Source of the DNA: Bilamarchaeum sp050303335
GTDB lineage: Archaea > Micrarchaeota > Micrarchaeia > Anstonellales > Bilamarchaeaceae
Direction: 5' to 3'
Assembly (NCBI GenBank): GCA_050303335.1
Contig: JBNLBN010000031.1
Span: 1 to 11,364, forward strand
DNA: 11,364 nucleotides
Shown here piece after piece: positions 1-6,993 of the stretch. Position 1 is the stretch's first letter. The number at the start of each line of letters is the position of its first letter. A program made the translations under genes and the position numbers. The notes beneath the pieces were generated by a model, which saw nothing but the letters and a program-made list of their open reading frames with translations, searched no databases and had not been told where the DNA came from.

Positions 1-712
1 TTTCTGAAAATGGCAGCATGCCGTAATTATTGACTACGTATTCGATTATCTTCCTCGATTGTCTCATCCTCACCTTGGAGGGAGCATAAATTGAGAATAT
101 CTCAACGGAATCAAGATCCTCGACATAGCCTTCGCCCGTAGTCGCAAAAGGCTCCACAGCGAATATCTCCCCGTCCTTCAGTTCATAGCTGTCATTCGTC
201 TTGACGTTCGGAATCTCCACTCCGGCATGCAGCTCGTTGGATTTTATCATGTGTCCAGAGAGGTTTGATATGGGCTTGTATCCGTATCCCTTGATTGTAT
301 CCTCGATCACCCCTCCGATTTCCCCGACTTTCATGCCCTCTTTAATCGTTCCGATGGCCTTCTCGAGCGCTTTCTCCGAGGCCTCTACAAGCTTGCCGTT
401 CTCTCCTCCGAGGTCGACAGTGTATGCGGTGTCTGAAAGCCCTCCTTCCAGTTCGATTCCCATGTCGACCTTTACGAGGTCCTTCTCCTCAAGGGTCGCT
501 TCTGAACCGAATTCAGGAGTGAAATGCGCTGCGATCTCATTAATGGAAATGTTCACGGGGAATGCAGGTTTTGCACCCTCATCGTAAATCATCTTCTCAA
601 TTGTTTCTGCGACATCGAGAAGCGACTCGCCGACCATGATAAGTGCCTTACTCTCCTCCCTGATTTTTGACGCCAGCTTTCCTGCTTCACGAAACGATTC
701 GATATCTTCCAT
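1..712 (-). CDS. map: Type 2 methionine aminopeptidase (3' end cut off)
   Basis: This metalloprotease removes the initiator methionine from new proteins in the cytoplasm. I translated the minus strand from the ATG at 712 down to the window edge, giving about 237 residues with no stop, so the C-terminus lies outside. The MetAP2 signature PAFPVNISINEIAAHFTP is present. The metal and substrate ligands fall in order: His63, Asp83 (KVDMG), Asp94 (LSDTAY), His154 (SGHM), His162 and Glu187 (AVEP). This spacing closely matches what I recall of the Pyrococcus enzyme; the last Glu ligand would lie beyond the edge. There is no N-terminal extension, as is usual in archaea. A TATA-like box 26 nt before the ATG suggests a leaderless transcript, divergent from the small gene at 794. 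Confidence 0.96.
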   Translation of the reverse strand, partial: MEDIESFREAGKLASKIREESKALIMVGESLLDVAETIEKMIYDEGAKPAFPVNISINEIAAHFTPEFGSEATLEEKDLVKVDMGIELEGGLSDTAYTVDLGGENGKLVEASEKALEKAIGTIKEGMKVGEIGGVIEDTIKGYGYKPISNLSGHMIKSNELHAGVEIPNVKTNDSYELKDGEIFAVEPFATTGEGYVEDLDSVEIFSIYAPSKVRMRQSRKIIEYVVNNYGMLPFSE

Positions 713-733
713 AACAATCAATATCTCTAAAAA

Positions 734-742
734 GTTTTTAAA
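734..742 (-). promoter_or_regulatory. TATA-like box of map
   Basis: On the minus strand this reads TTTAAAAAC, centred about 26 nt before the map ATG. That places the transcription start at or next to the start codon, and no Shine-Dalgarno is visible. It shares the 81-nt divergent spacer with the promoter of the gene at 794. Confidence 0.6.
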
Positions 743-756
743 GAAGAATGAAGTTA

Positions 757-769
757 CATATATTTAAAA
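757..769 (+). promoter_or_regulatory. TATA-like box of the small gene at 794
   Basis: CATATATTTAAAA is centred about 30 nt before the ATG at 794. It is the strongest TATA-like tract in this spacer on the plus strand. Transcription would start within a few bases of the ATG, so the mRNA would be leaderless or nearly so. It may also drive the downstream glycosyltransferase. Confidence 0.55.
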
Positions 770-793
770 AAAGTGTTATACATAATCTATCTT

Positions 794-979
794 ATGGGGC
801 GACAAATAATACTGCCAAGGGAAAGGGAAAAATTTCCGCAGTTTCCGTTTTGGGAGAAGAAGCCAGCAGTCGAGCAGCCAAGGATACAGCCGAGCCTGCC
901 GATCCAGGAGATCCCCCGAAGGTCCGATCCACCTCCGCAACGGGAGAAGAGGGGTGTGGACATCACGCAGGTCTTCTAA
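794..979 (+). CDS. Small proline/arginine-rich protein, unknown function
   Basis: I do not recognise this 61-residue product. It starts MGRQIILPRERE and ends RGVDITQVF. It contains 11 prolines (with PPP at 46-48) and 8 arginines, has no cysteine and no membrane segment, and is probably largely extended or disordered. I chose the ATG at 794 rather than the in-frame ATG at 773 because the TATA-like box sits about 30 nt before 794. Codon use resembles the neighbouring genes, with many G/C third positions, which supports a real gene. It ends 25 nt before the glycosyltransferase and may be cotranscribed with it. A competing frame (748-996) has a less ordered start. The function cannot be inferred. 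Confidence 0.6.
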   Translation: MGRQIILPREREKFPQFPFWEKKPAVEQPRIQPSLPIQEIPRRSDPPPQREKRGVDITQVF

Positions 980-1004
980 TCTTTTTCTGTATATAATTTA
1001 ATTT

Positions 1005-2114
1005 ATGAGGGCGGCCATTGTAATCGTTACATTCGAAAATAATGAAAAACTCTACAGGCACCTCGATGCACTCGATGGACAATCCGAAAAACCCGACCAT
1101 ATCATCATCGTGAATACAGGAGCAGCGAATATAATGCCTGGCAACTACACCGTGCTCAAAACTGCCGATATCGGACCGGCAGGGGGCTTCAGAGAGGGCG
1201 CGAAATTCGCTCTGGAGAATGGCTTCGACTATGTGGTTTTTGCCGATGACGATGCAATACCATGCAAAGACGCAGTGAGGTATCTTAGGGAAAATATGGA
1301 AAGTGGAGTCTGCGCTGTTTCCGGATCATTCGATTCAGGCCACCGGATAGAATACGGCAACCACTACTTCATGGTCAGAAGGGATGTCCTTGAAAGGCAA
1401 GGACTGCACCATGCCCCCTTCTTCATATATGGGGAGGATTCGGAATTTTTCAGGAGAATCTCAAGCGCGTGCGAAGTGGTGCACGATCCGAGGATAGTGA
1501 TACACCATCCGTTCTACCACTCGTATTTCACGCCTTTCGGGCTCTACATAACAGCAAGGAACCTTCTTGCCTATTACGCCATGGGACATGAACCTGTACA
1601 TTTCATCAAATATTTCCTGCTCAAATCATATTCTTCCATCTGCATGCAGCTCTATCTCGGTGTTCCCGCTTTGTCGTATTTCCTTCAGGCAGTCCGGGAT
1701 TATTCATGGAACAGGCTCGGGAAACCCAAACTCCCGAAAAATTCCCTGTTCAGGGCCGGCGGGCCTTCCCCCGATCCGGACGCGCTGCTGTTTACAAGGC
1801 CTTCGAATAATATCAGGAACGGCTATGAGGAAATGCCTATCTCGGAAATCGTGCCCGGAAATTTCATGGCATTCCGGGAAATGACAAGAGGCCGTGACCT
1901 TATCCTCCTAAGTGAAGACACCTTCTGGTTCCTTCCCTTTCAGCCGAAAAGGGTTTTCGTTATGGCAAAGGACGGCATGCATTATCTCTATCAGCCAACA
2001 ATATGGAAGCTGCTCCTGTCCTCGGCCATAGCGCTGGCACTGATTTTATCAATCCCTATTGCAGCCCTCCTTTATCTTATCAAGCTGAACAAGAAGCTTG
2101 ACGATTGGCTATAA
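1005..2114 (+). CDS. Family 2 glycosyltransferase with C-terminal membrane anchor
   Basis: Predicted inverting GT-A glycosyltransferase that transfers a sugar from a nucleotide donor to an unknown acceptor. The protein has 369 residues. The N-terminal strand (AAIVIVTFENNEKL) begins at residue 3, which fixes the start. The sequence ADIGPAGGFREG (residues 54-65) and the metal-binding DDD at 81-83 resemble the galactofuranosyltransferase/rhamnosyltransferase branch of GT2. The acidic catalytic motif YGEDSEFFRR (142-151) and the HH pair at 167-168 fit the rest of the fold. Residues about 332-359 form one long hydrophobic segment followed by a Lys-rich tail, so the enzyme is probably tethered to the membrane with its catalytic domain in the cytoplasm. 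It is followed by genes that make UDP-glucuronate and UDP-xylose, which suggests but does not prove its donor. Confidence 0.88.
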   Translation: MRAAIVIVTFENNEKLYRHLDALDGQSEKPDHIIIVNTGAANIMPGNYTVLKTADIGPAGGFREGAKFALENGFDYVVFADDDAIPCKDAVRYLRENMESGVCAVSGSFDSGHRIEYGNHYFMVRRDVLERQGLHHAPFFIYGEDSEFFRRISSACEVVHDPRIVIHHPFYHSYFTPFGLYITARNLLAYYAMGHEPVHFIKYFLLKSYSSICMQLYLGVPALSYFLQAVRDYSWNRLGKPKLPKNSLFRAGGPSPDPDALLFTRPSNNIRNGYEEMPISEIVPGNFMAFREMTRGRDLILLSEDTFWFLPFQPKRVFVMAKDGMHYLYQPTIWKLLLSSAIALALILSIPIAALLYLIKLNKKLDDWL

Positions 2115-2119
2115 AAAAA
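2110..2119 (+). promoter_or_regulatory. TATA box of UDP-glucose dehydrogenase gene
   Basis: TATAAAAAAA overlaps the last codons of the glycosyltransferase; the TAA stop at 2112-2114 lies inside the box. Its centre is about 27 nt before the ATG at 2142, the distance expected for a leaderless start. The dehydrogenase can probably be transcribed independently of the gene upstream. Confidence 0.6.
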
Positions 2120-2141
2120 GAACCGCTCTCATCCCATATGA

Positions 2142-3407
2142 ATGAAAGTTACTGTTGTGGGTGCAGGTTATGTCGGCCTTGTTACGGCCGTCGGACTCTC
2201 TGCCCTTGGGCATGATGTAACCTGCCTGGAAAAAGATGAACGGAAACTCGGTTTGATAAATTCAGGCAAATCCCCGATTTACGAAAAGGGGATGGAGAAA
2301 ATAAGCATAAAGGCCGGAGCTGATGCGGATTTGGCAGGCTCCGACATCATCCTGATTTCAGTTGGTACCCCCACTAACCCTGATTATTCCCAGGACCTTT
2401 CACAGATCGAATCTGCAAGCATGGAAATAGGAAAGGCATTGGCGGATTCCTCCAAGTTCAACGTAGTCGTAGTGCGGTCCACCGTTTTTCCAGGAACCAC
2501 CGAAGATGTTGTGCAACCGATCATTGAAAAAAATTCATCAAAAAAGGCTGGATCTGGTTTCGGAATTGCCATGATGCCTGAATTCCTGAGGGAAGGAACG
2601 GCGCTTGATGATTTTTCCCATCCTGACAGGGTAGTAATAGGCATAAAGGATGAAAAAACCAGGGAGATAATCGGACGGTTCCTGGAGCCGTTCAAATGCA
2701 CAAAATTCTTCACATCAATAAGATCTTCCGAGATGATAAAGTATGCATCGAATGCCTTCCTTGCAGCAAGGATTGCTACGATCAACGAGCTTTCCGAGGT
2801 ATGCGAGAAGGTTGGCGTGGACATAGATGATGTTGCTGATGCGATCGGCGCGGATGCAAGGATCGGGAACAAATTCCTCGATGCAGGTCCGGGGTTCGGA
2901 GGTTCCTGCTTTCCCAAGGATGTCAAGGCCCTTATCTCGAATTCGGAAAGACTGGGCCTCGAGCCGGCAATCCTCCAATCAGTCATCTCGGCCAATGAGC
3001 ATCACACAGTCAGGGTACTGGAAAAACTTGAGGAATTTGACGGCAAGGAAATTGCAGTTCTTGGCCTATCATTCAAACCCGGGACTGACGATGTCCGGGA
3101 AAGCCCCTCCATAAAAGTGATTTCGAAACTCATTGAGAGGGGCGCGCGGGTCCGGGCATATGATCCCCAGGCGATGGAAAACATGCGCAAGATATTCCCC
3201 AAAATCAGGTACTGCATTGACATGGATGAGGCCCTTTCAGGATGCGATGCCGCCATAATCATGCAGGAATGGGATGAATTCAGGAAAAGTGCCTCCTACT
3301 TCAAGAAAATACTCGGTGACAGGCCGTTATTGGATTGCAGGAGGATTCTTACAAGCAAGGATGCGGAAGAGGCAGGGCTTTCCTACCTTTGCATCGGGAG
3401 GGGCTGA
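2142..3407 (+). CDS. ugd: UDP-glucose 6-dehydrogenase
   Basis: Oxidises UDP-glucose to UDP-glucuronate with two NAD+ in the cytoplasm. The 421-residue protein shows all three UDPG/GDP-mannose dehydrogenase domains. These are the N-terminal Rossmann motif GAGYVGLVTA (7-16), EFLREG (147-152), EMIKYASNAFLA (197-208) with Lys200 and Asn204, and the catalytic cysteine Cys256 in GFGGSCFPKD. The C-terminal nucleotide-binding part follows, with LGLSFKPGTDDVRESPS. The stretch between PIYEKG and the SVGTP strand is about ten residues shorter than in the Bacillus TuaD-type proteins I remember. The active site looks intact. It has its own TATA box, lies 27 nt after the glycosyltransferase, and its stop is one base before the ATG of the next gene. 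UDP-ManNAc/GDP-Man dehydrogenase activity is a less likely alternative. Confidence 0.93.
   Translation: MKVTVVGAGYVGLVTAVGLSALGHDVTCLEKDERKLGLINSGKSPIYEKGMEKISIKAGADADLAGSDIILISVGTPTNPDYSQDLSQIESASMEIGKALADSSKFNVVVVRSTVFPGTTEDVVQPIIEKNSSKKAGSGFGIAMMPEFLREGTALDDFSHPDRVVIGIKDEKTREIIGRFLEPFKCTKFFTSIRSSEMIKYASNAFLAARIATINELSEVCEKVGVDIDDVADAIGADARIGNKFLDAGPGFGGSCFPKDVKALISNSERLGLEPAILQSVISANEHHTVRVLEKLEEFDGKEIAVLGLSFKPGTDDVRESPSIKVISKLIERGARVRAYDPQAMENMRKIFPKIRYCIDMDEALSGCDAAIIMQEWDEFRKSASYFKKILGDRPLLDCRRILTSKDAEEAGLSYLCIGRG
3397..3401 (+). promoter_or_regulatory. Ribosome binding site of the UXS gene
   Basis: GGAGG lies inside the end of the dehydrogenase gene, 7 nt before the ATG at 3409. It supports that start over the longer upstream reading, and fits translation of an internal operon gene from a leadered mRNA. 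Confidence 0.6.
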
Positions 3408-3408
3408 T

Positions 3409-4329
3409 ATGAGATATCTGGTTACCGGCGGAACAGGATTCATAGGGACAAACCTTTGCCTCAGGCTGCTCTCTGAGGGCCATGAGGTTGTTGCAGTAGA
3501 CGACCTTTCTTCTTCCTATGAAAGGAACCTCCAGGTTTTGGAAAATGAGCGTTTCACCTTTGTCCGGCATGATGTTGTTAATCCGCTGCCTGATCTTTCC
3601 TCCTTTGATATAATATACAATTTGGCATGTCCCGCAAGCCCTGAAAGATATCAGCAGGATCCGGTCAAGACTTTCAGGACATCCGTCTGGGGGGCATGGA
3701 ACGTACTTCAGTATGCCGGCAGAACGCCCGTCATACACTCGTCCACCTCCGAAATATACGGGGATCCGGCAGTTCATCCGCAGAAAGAGGATTACCGGGG
3801 AAACGTGAGCACGACCGGCCCGAGGGCATGCTATGACGAGGGCAAGAGGGCTGCAGAGACCCTTCTTACAGACTATATGCGGATGCACAAAACCCATGTA
3901 AGGATCGCGAGGATATTCAATACCTACGGCCCCTACATGGACCCGGATGACGGAAGGGTCGTAAGCAACTTCATCAAGCAGAACATTTCAGGGAAAAAAA
4001 TCACGATCTACGGTAGCGGAAAACAGACAAGGTCATTCTGCTACGTGGACGACCTGGTCGACGGATTGAGGACTCTTGAACAAGCGGATGATCTTCCAGG
4101 TCCTGTAAACCTTGGAAATCCCCAGGAGAGGGACCTTTTTTCCCTGCTTGGAGAAATCGAGAAGATAACCGGGATAAAATCAGAAACTGAGTTCCTGGAC
4201 CTCCCTGTTGATGATCCAAGAAAAAGGTGCCCGGACATATCCCTTGCAAAAAAACTCGGCTGGATTCCAAGGACAAGCTTGCCGGAAGGGCTGGCAAAGA
4301 CGATATCATACTTCAAAGCATTATTATAG
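3409..4329 (+). CDS. UDP-glucuronate decarboxylase (UDP-xylose synthase)-type epimerase
   Basis: Extended short-chain dehydrogenase, predicted to convert UDP-glucuronate to UDP-xylose with tightly bound NAD+. The 306-residue protein starts with the NAD motif GGTGFIG (7-13). It then shows NLACPASPERYQ (71-82), STSEIYGDP (112-120) and the catalytic pair Tyr142/Lys146 in CYDEGKRAAE. RIARIFNTYGP, DDGRVVSNFI and TRSFCYVDDLVDGL follow. SEIYGDPxxHPQxEDYxGNV and GPRxCYDEGKR are characteristic of UXS rather than of generic UDP-glucose 4-epimerases. The start at 3409 is set by the Rossmann motif and the GGAGG site; an in-frame extension to 3274 only overlaps the dehydrogenase in another frame. The dehydrogenase directly upstream makes its substrate, which strengthens the call. 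A dTDP-glucose 4,6-dehydratase is a less likely alternative. Confidence 0.88.
   Translation: MRYLVTGGTGFIGTNLCLRLLSEGHEVVAVDDLSSSYERNLQVLENERFTFVRHDVVNPLPDLSSFDIIYNLACPASPERYQQDPVKTFRTSVWGAWNVLQYAGRTPVIHSSTSEIYGDPAVHPQKEDYRGNVSTTGPRACYDEGKRAAETLLTDYMRMHKTHVRIARIFNTYGPYMDPDDGRVVSNFIKQNISGKKITIYGSGKQTRSFCYVDDLVDGLRTLEQADDLPGPVNLGNPQERDLFSLLGEIEKITGIKSETEFLDLPVDDPRKRCPDISLAKKLGWIPRTSLPEGLAKTISYFKALL
4321..4329 (+). promoter_or_regulatory. Possible TATA box of the helicase gene
   Basis: TTATTATAG overlaps the end and TAG stop of the UXS gene and is centred about 26 nt before the helicase ATG. The match is weak, and the helicase may equally be read from the upstream operon. Confidence 0.35.
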
Positions 4330-4350
4330 TCTCAAGATGATATACTACCG

Positions 4351-6861
4351 ATGTCAGTTGCCGACCTGGTCAGATCCAGATTCAAGGAGCTATCTCCCAT
4401 CCAGAAGCTTGCAATACCAAAGGTCCTTTCAGGTGACAACGTGCTGGTTCTTGCGCCAACCGGTTCAGGAAAGACAGAGTCAGCCCTCCTTCCTGTCCTT
4501 GAAAAGATCCACAACAAGGATCCTGGCATAAACGCGCTCTACATCACTCCGCTGCGAGCACTCTCCCGGGACTTGAAGGAAAGATTCAACTGGTGGTGCG
4601 ACAGGCTTGATATAAGCCATGATATCCGATCCGGCGATACCAGCCAGGCCCAAAGGTCGAAGCACCGGAAAAATCCCCCGAAGATACTTCTTACAACCGT
4701 GGAGTCGCTGCAGGCTCTTCTCATGGGGAATGTCATGAGGAAGCACCTTGCAAATGTGCAGTTCGTCATAATAGACGAGGTCCATGATATAATGGACAAC
4801 AAGCGAGGAGCGCAGCTTTCCATGGGACTGGAGCGGCTGAACCAGATCGCCGATTTCCAGCGGATTGCGATCAGTGCTACAGTTGCCAATCCCAAGGAGG
4901 CAGCAAAGCTTTCATTCGGAGACCGCCCCTATTCAGTCTGCGAGGTCGGAAAGAACAGGGAGCTTGAGCTTTCCGTAGAAAAGTACAGGATAGAGCGGAT
5001 GAAGGAACTCTCAGAAAAGGAGAGGTCGCTCATATTCGTCAATACAAGGAGCGCTGCAGAGGAGCTTGGCGCATCGCTCCAGAAGCTCGGCGCTCCAGTT
5101 GCAGTCCATCACGGCTCCCTTGCACGGGAGGTGCGGCAGGATACCGAGGACCAGTTCAAGCAGGGGAAGATCAACTCGATACTATGCACCTCCTCGCTTG
5201 AATTGGGAATCGATGTGGGGGATGTGACGCTTGTTATGCAATACGGGTCCCCCCACCAGGTCTTCAGGCTGATCCAGAGGGTCGGACGGTCCGGCCACAG
5301 CATGGAAAAGACCCCCAAGGGAGTGATATTCATCAATGATTTTGATGATGAACTCGAATCAAGGGTAATCTCAGTATATGCCCAGAACGGCTTCATGGAG
5401 GAAAAAAAGGTCGAGCGAAGGGCCCTTGACGTGATAGCGCACCAGGTGGTCGGGATCCTCCTGGATTTCGGCCGGATGAACCTTGGAAAGATCCATGAGA
5501 TCCTCTCACGCTCATACGCTTACGGCATAGACTACGAGAAGCTGCGAATGATCGCACTCCAGCTCTACAGCGAGTCGATAGTCCATTATGATGAAACGGA
5601 GAAGGGCATAACCCTCAAGGCAAAGCCCAGGGCACGTGAATATTATTACACCTTCCTCAGCACCATTCCAAAGACCAAAAGGTTCCTCATGAAGGACATT
5701 TCAACAAACAGGATAATCTCCTCCCTGGATGAGGAATTCGTCGTGAACCTTGAGCAGGGAACATCATTCCTTTCGCACGGCAAGCCGTGGACAGTCGTCG
5801 ACATCACGACTGAAGAGGTCCTTGCAGAAGGAATCGCGACATCCGAGATCATGGTTCCTTCCTGGACAGGAGAAGACATTCCGGTCTCATTCGAGGTTGC
5901 CCAGGAAGTCGGGCGGATGAGGAAAATAAAGAAGATTGATCCGCTTCCGGATGATCGGACGGTCGTAATCGAGATAGTCCAGGATCTTGTGATCATCCAT
6001 GCCTGCTTCGGCAACAAGGTCAACGAGTGCATAGCACGGGTGCTCTCAAAAAAACTGAGTGAGCTGCTTTCAGAAACTGTTTTTGCGGTAACAGATCCCT
6101 ACCGGATCCTGATGAAGCTCCCATACCCACTATCGGAGGAACATATCAAAAGATCCTTCCTTTCGATCAGGAATATAGAGCGCGATTTGAATTCCGTGCT
6201 TGAGAACTCCTCGCTCCTGAGGTTCAAGTTCCTGCATGTAGGCCGTATGTTCGGGCTTCTTTCTGTCGATGCGAACGTATCGAACCGCTTCATAACCGCT
6301 ATGAGGTACTCTGTTGTTTATGAGGAAACGATGAGATCAATCTTCTTCAGGTATTTCGATATCAAAAAAACCGAGAGGGTCCTTTCAGATATTTCTTCAG
6401 GCAAAATCAGGTTAGTTGTTGATAAGAGGGAGCGGGCAAGCTATTTCGCCAACATAGGGATCAAGAGGTTCTCATCCGGAGAATCGGTGGGGACATTCGA
6501 GCCACGTGAGAGGGTGATCTCAGCTTTCAAGGAGAATGCACTGACAAAGACGCTTGAACTCAGATGCATAAACTGCGGGGCAACGAGGTTCATGCATCTT
6601 GCAGGCGCTCCAGAAGAGATCCACTGCCACAAATGCAACGGCCAGACTCTTGGGATCAAGGGCAAGGACGAGGAATTCACGGCAGGGCTGATCCGAACAT
6701 ACGGCAAGAAGGCCTTGATAGCCCTTTCCACTTACGGGATAGGAGCGCATACTGCAGACAGGATCCTCCGGAATCTCCACCGGAGTGATGATGCTTTCAT
6801 TCTTGAACTGCTGGAGGCCCAGAAGAACTTCATTAAGAACAAAAAATACTGGAAAATATGA
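4351..6861 (+). CDS. Lhr-type superfamily 2 helicase (aLhr2-like)
   Basis: ATP-driven nucleic-acid helicase, 836 residues. RecA domain 1 carries APTGSGKTE (35-43), TPLRALSRD (66-74), DEVH (142-145) and SAT (175-177). RecA domain 2 carries LIFVNTR (227-233), HHGS (253-256), SLELGIDVGDV (282-292) and QRVGRSGH (309-316), all typical of the Lhr family. A winged-helix and Lhr-specific region follows, to about residue 720. The C-terminus has a four-cysteine zinc ribbon (Cys739, Cys742, Cys759, Cys762), then a helix-hairpin-helix-like segment (KKALIALSTYGIGAHTADRIL, about 786-806). That tail points to the archaeal aLhr2 branch rather than ASH-Ski2 or Hel308, though I cannot run a tree. The family acts in DNA repair or RNA metabolism. 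The gene starts 21 nt after the UXS gene, so cotranscription is possible but a shared role is not implied. Confidence 0.9.
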   Translation: MSVADLVRSRFKELSPIQKLAIPKVLSGDNVLVLAPTGSGKTESALLPVLEKIHNKDPGINALYITPLRALSRDLKERFNWWCDRLDISHDIRSGDTSQAQRSKHRKNPPKILLTTVESLQALLMGNVMRKHLANVQFVIIDEVHDIMDNKRGAQLSMGLERLNQIADFQRIAISATVANPKEAAKLSFGDRPYSVCEVGKNRELELSVEKYRIERMKELSEKERSLIFVNTRSAAEELGASLQKLGAPVAVHHGSLAREVRQDTEDQFKQGKINSILCTSSLELGIDVGDVTLVMQYGSPHQVFRLIQRVGRSGHSMEKTPKGVIFINDFDDELESRVISVYAQNGFMEEKKVERRALDVIAHQVVGILLDFGRMNLGKIHEILSRSYAYGIDYEKLRMIALQLYSESIVHYDETEKGITLKAKPRAREYYYTFLSTIPKTKRFLMKDISTNRIISSLDEEFVVNLEQGTSFLSHGKPWTVVDITTEEVLAEGIATSEIMVPSWTGEDIPVSFEVAQEVGRMRKIKKIDPLPDDRTVVIEIVQDLVIIHACFGNKVNECIARVLSKKLSELLSETVFAVTDPYRILMKLPYPLSEEHIKRSFLSIRNIERDLNSVLENSSLLRFKFLHVGRMFGLLSVDANVSNRFITAMRYSVVYEETMRSIFFRYFDIKKTERVLSDISSGKIRLVVDKRERASYFANIGIKRFSSGESVGTFEPRERVISAFKENALTKTLELRCINCGATRFMHLAGAPEEIHCHKCNGQTLGIKGKDEEFTAGLIRTYGKKALIALSTYGIGAHTADRILRNLHRSDDAFILELLEAQKNFIKNKKYWKI

Positions 6862-6863
6862 TC

Positions 6864-6879
6864 TTTTTTGTGGGTTTTT
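6864..6879 (+). terminator. T-rich terminator after the helicase gene
   Basis: Two T runs (T6 at 6864-6869 and T5 at 6875-6879) directly follow the TGA stop, with no stem needed. Oligo-T tracts of this kind are the usual archaeal intrinsic termination signal. It would close the sugar-cassette/helicase transcription unit. Confidence 0.5.
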
Positions 6880-6881
6880 AC

Positions 6882-6895
6882 ATTCCAATTGGAAT
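6882..6895. promoter_or_regulatory. 14-nt perfect palindrome, possible operator
   Basis: ATTCCAATTGGAAT is a perfect inverted repeat in the 132-nt spacer between the helicase and the unknown gene at 6994. A further ATTCCA half-copy lies at 6914-6919, 32 nt downstream. Both are upstream of the TATA-like boxes, where an archaeal activator or repressor dimer might bind. No regulator is identified. Confidence 0.35.
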
Positions 6896-6933
6896 ATTTT
6901 CGTCATTTTTCATATTCCATTTTCGCCTTTTGA

Positions 6934-6961
6934 GATAAAATGTGACAGTGATATATAAATA
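6934..6961 (+). promoter_or_regulatory. Promoter region of the unknown gene at 6994
   Basis: Two TATA-like boxes are visible: GATAAAAT at 6934-6941 and the stronger ATATATAAATA at 6951-6961. The second would start transcription near 6982, cutting into the ribosome binding site. The first would give a leader of about 30 nt carrying the whole site. I cannot decide between them. Confidence 0.45.
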
Positions 6962-6980
6962 TTCTGGTTCTAATACCTAC

Positions 6981-6986
6981 AGGTGA
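6981..6986 (+). promoter_or_regulatory. Ribosome binding site of the gene at 6994
   Basis: AGGTGA matches the archaeal anti-Shine-Dalgarno well and lies 7 nt before the ATG. It contrasts with the leaderless look of map, ugd, pth2 and purP in this window and fixes the start codon. Confidence 0.65.
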
Positions 6987-6993
6987 CTATGTA

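Noticed and set aside
201..587. Open frame of 128 codons on the plus strand
   Set aside because: It is antisense to the well-supported methionine aminopeptidase, is Ser/Pro-rich with no domain, and has no promoter or ribosome site.
748..996. Alternative 82-codon frame overlapping the small protein at 794
   Set aside because: Its start lies on the TATA-like box and its protein has no coherent pattern. The 794-979 frame has better promoter spacing and codon use.
990..1000. TATA-like tract TATATAATTTA just before the glycosyltransferase
   Set aside because: It is only 5-15 nt before the ATG, so transcription would start inside the coding region. The N-terminal strand of the enzyme needs the ATG at 1005.
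2384..2995. 203-codon minus-strand frame inside ugd
   Set aside because: It is antisense to a gene with all catalytic motifs, and its protein is Ser/Ile/Pro-rich shadow sequence with no domain.
3274..3408. Upstream in-frame extension of the UXS gene
   Set aside because: It only overlaps the end of ugd in another frame. The Rossmann motif starts right at the ATG at 3409, which has a GGAGG site 7 nt before it.
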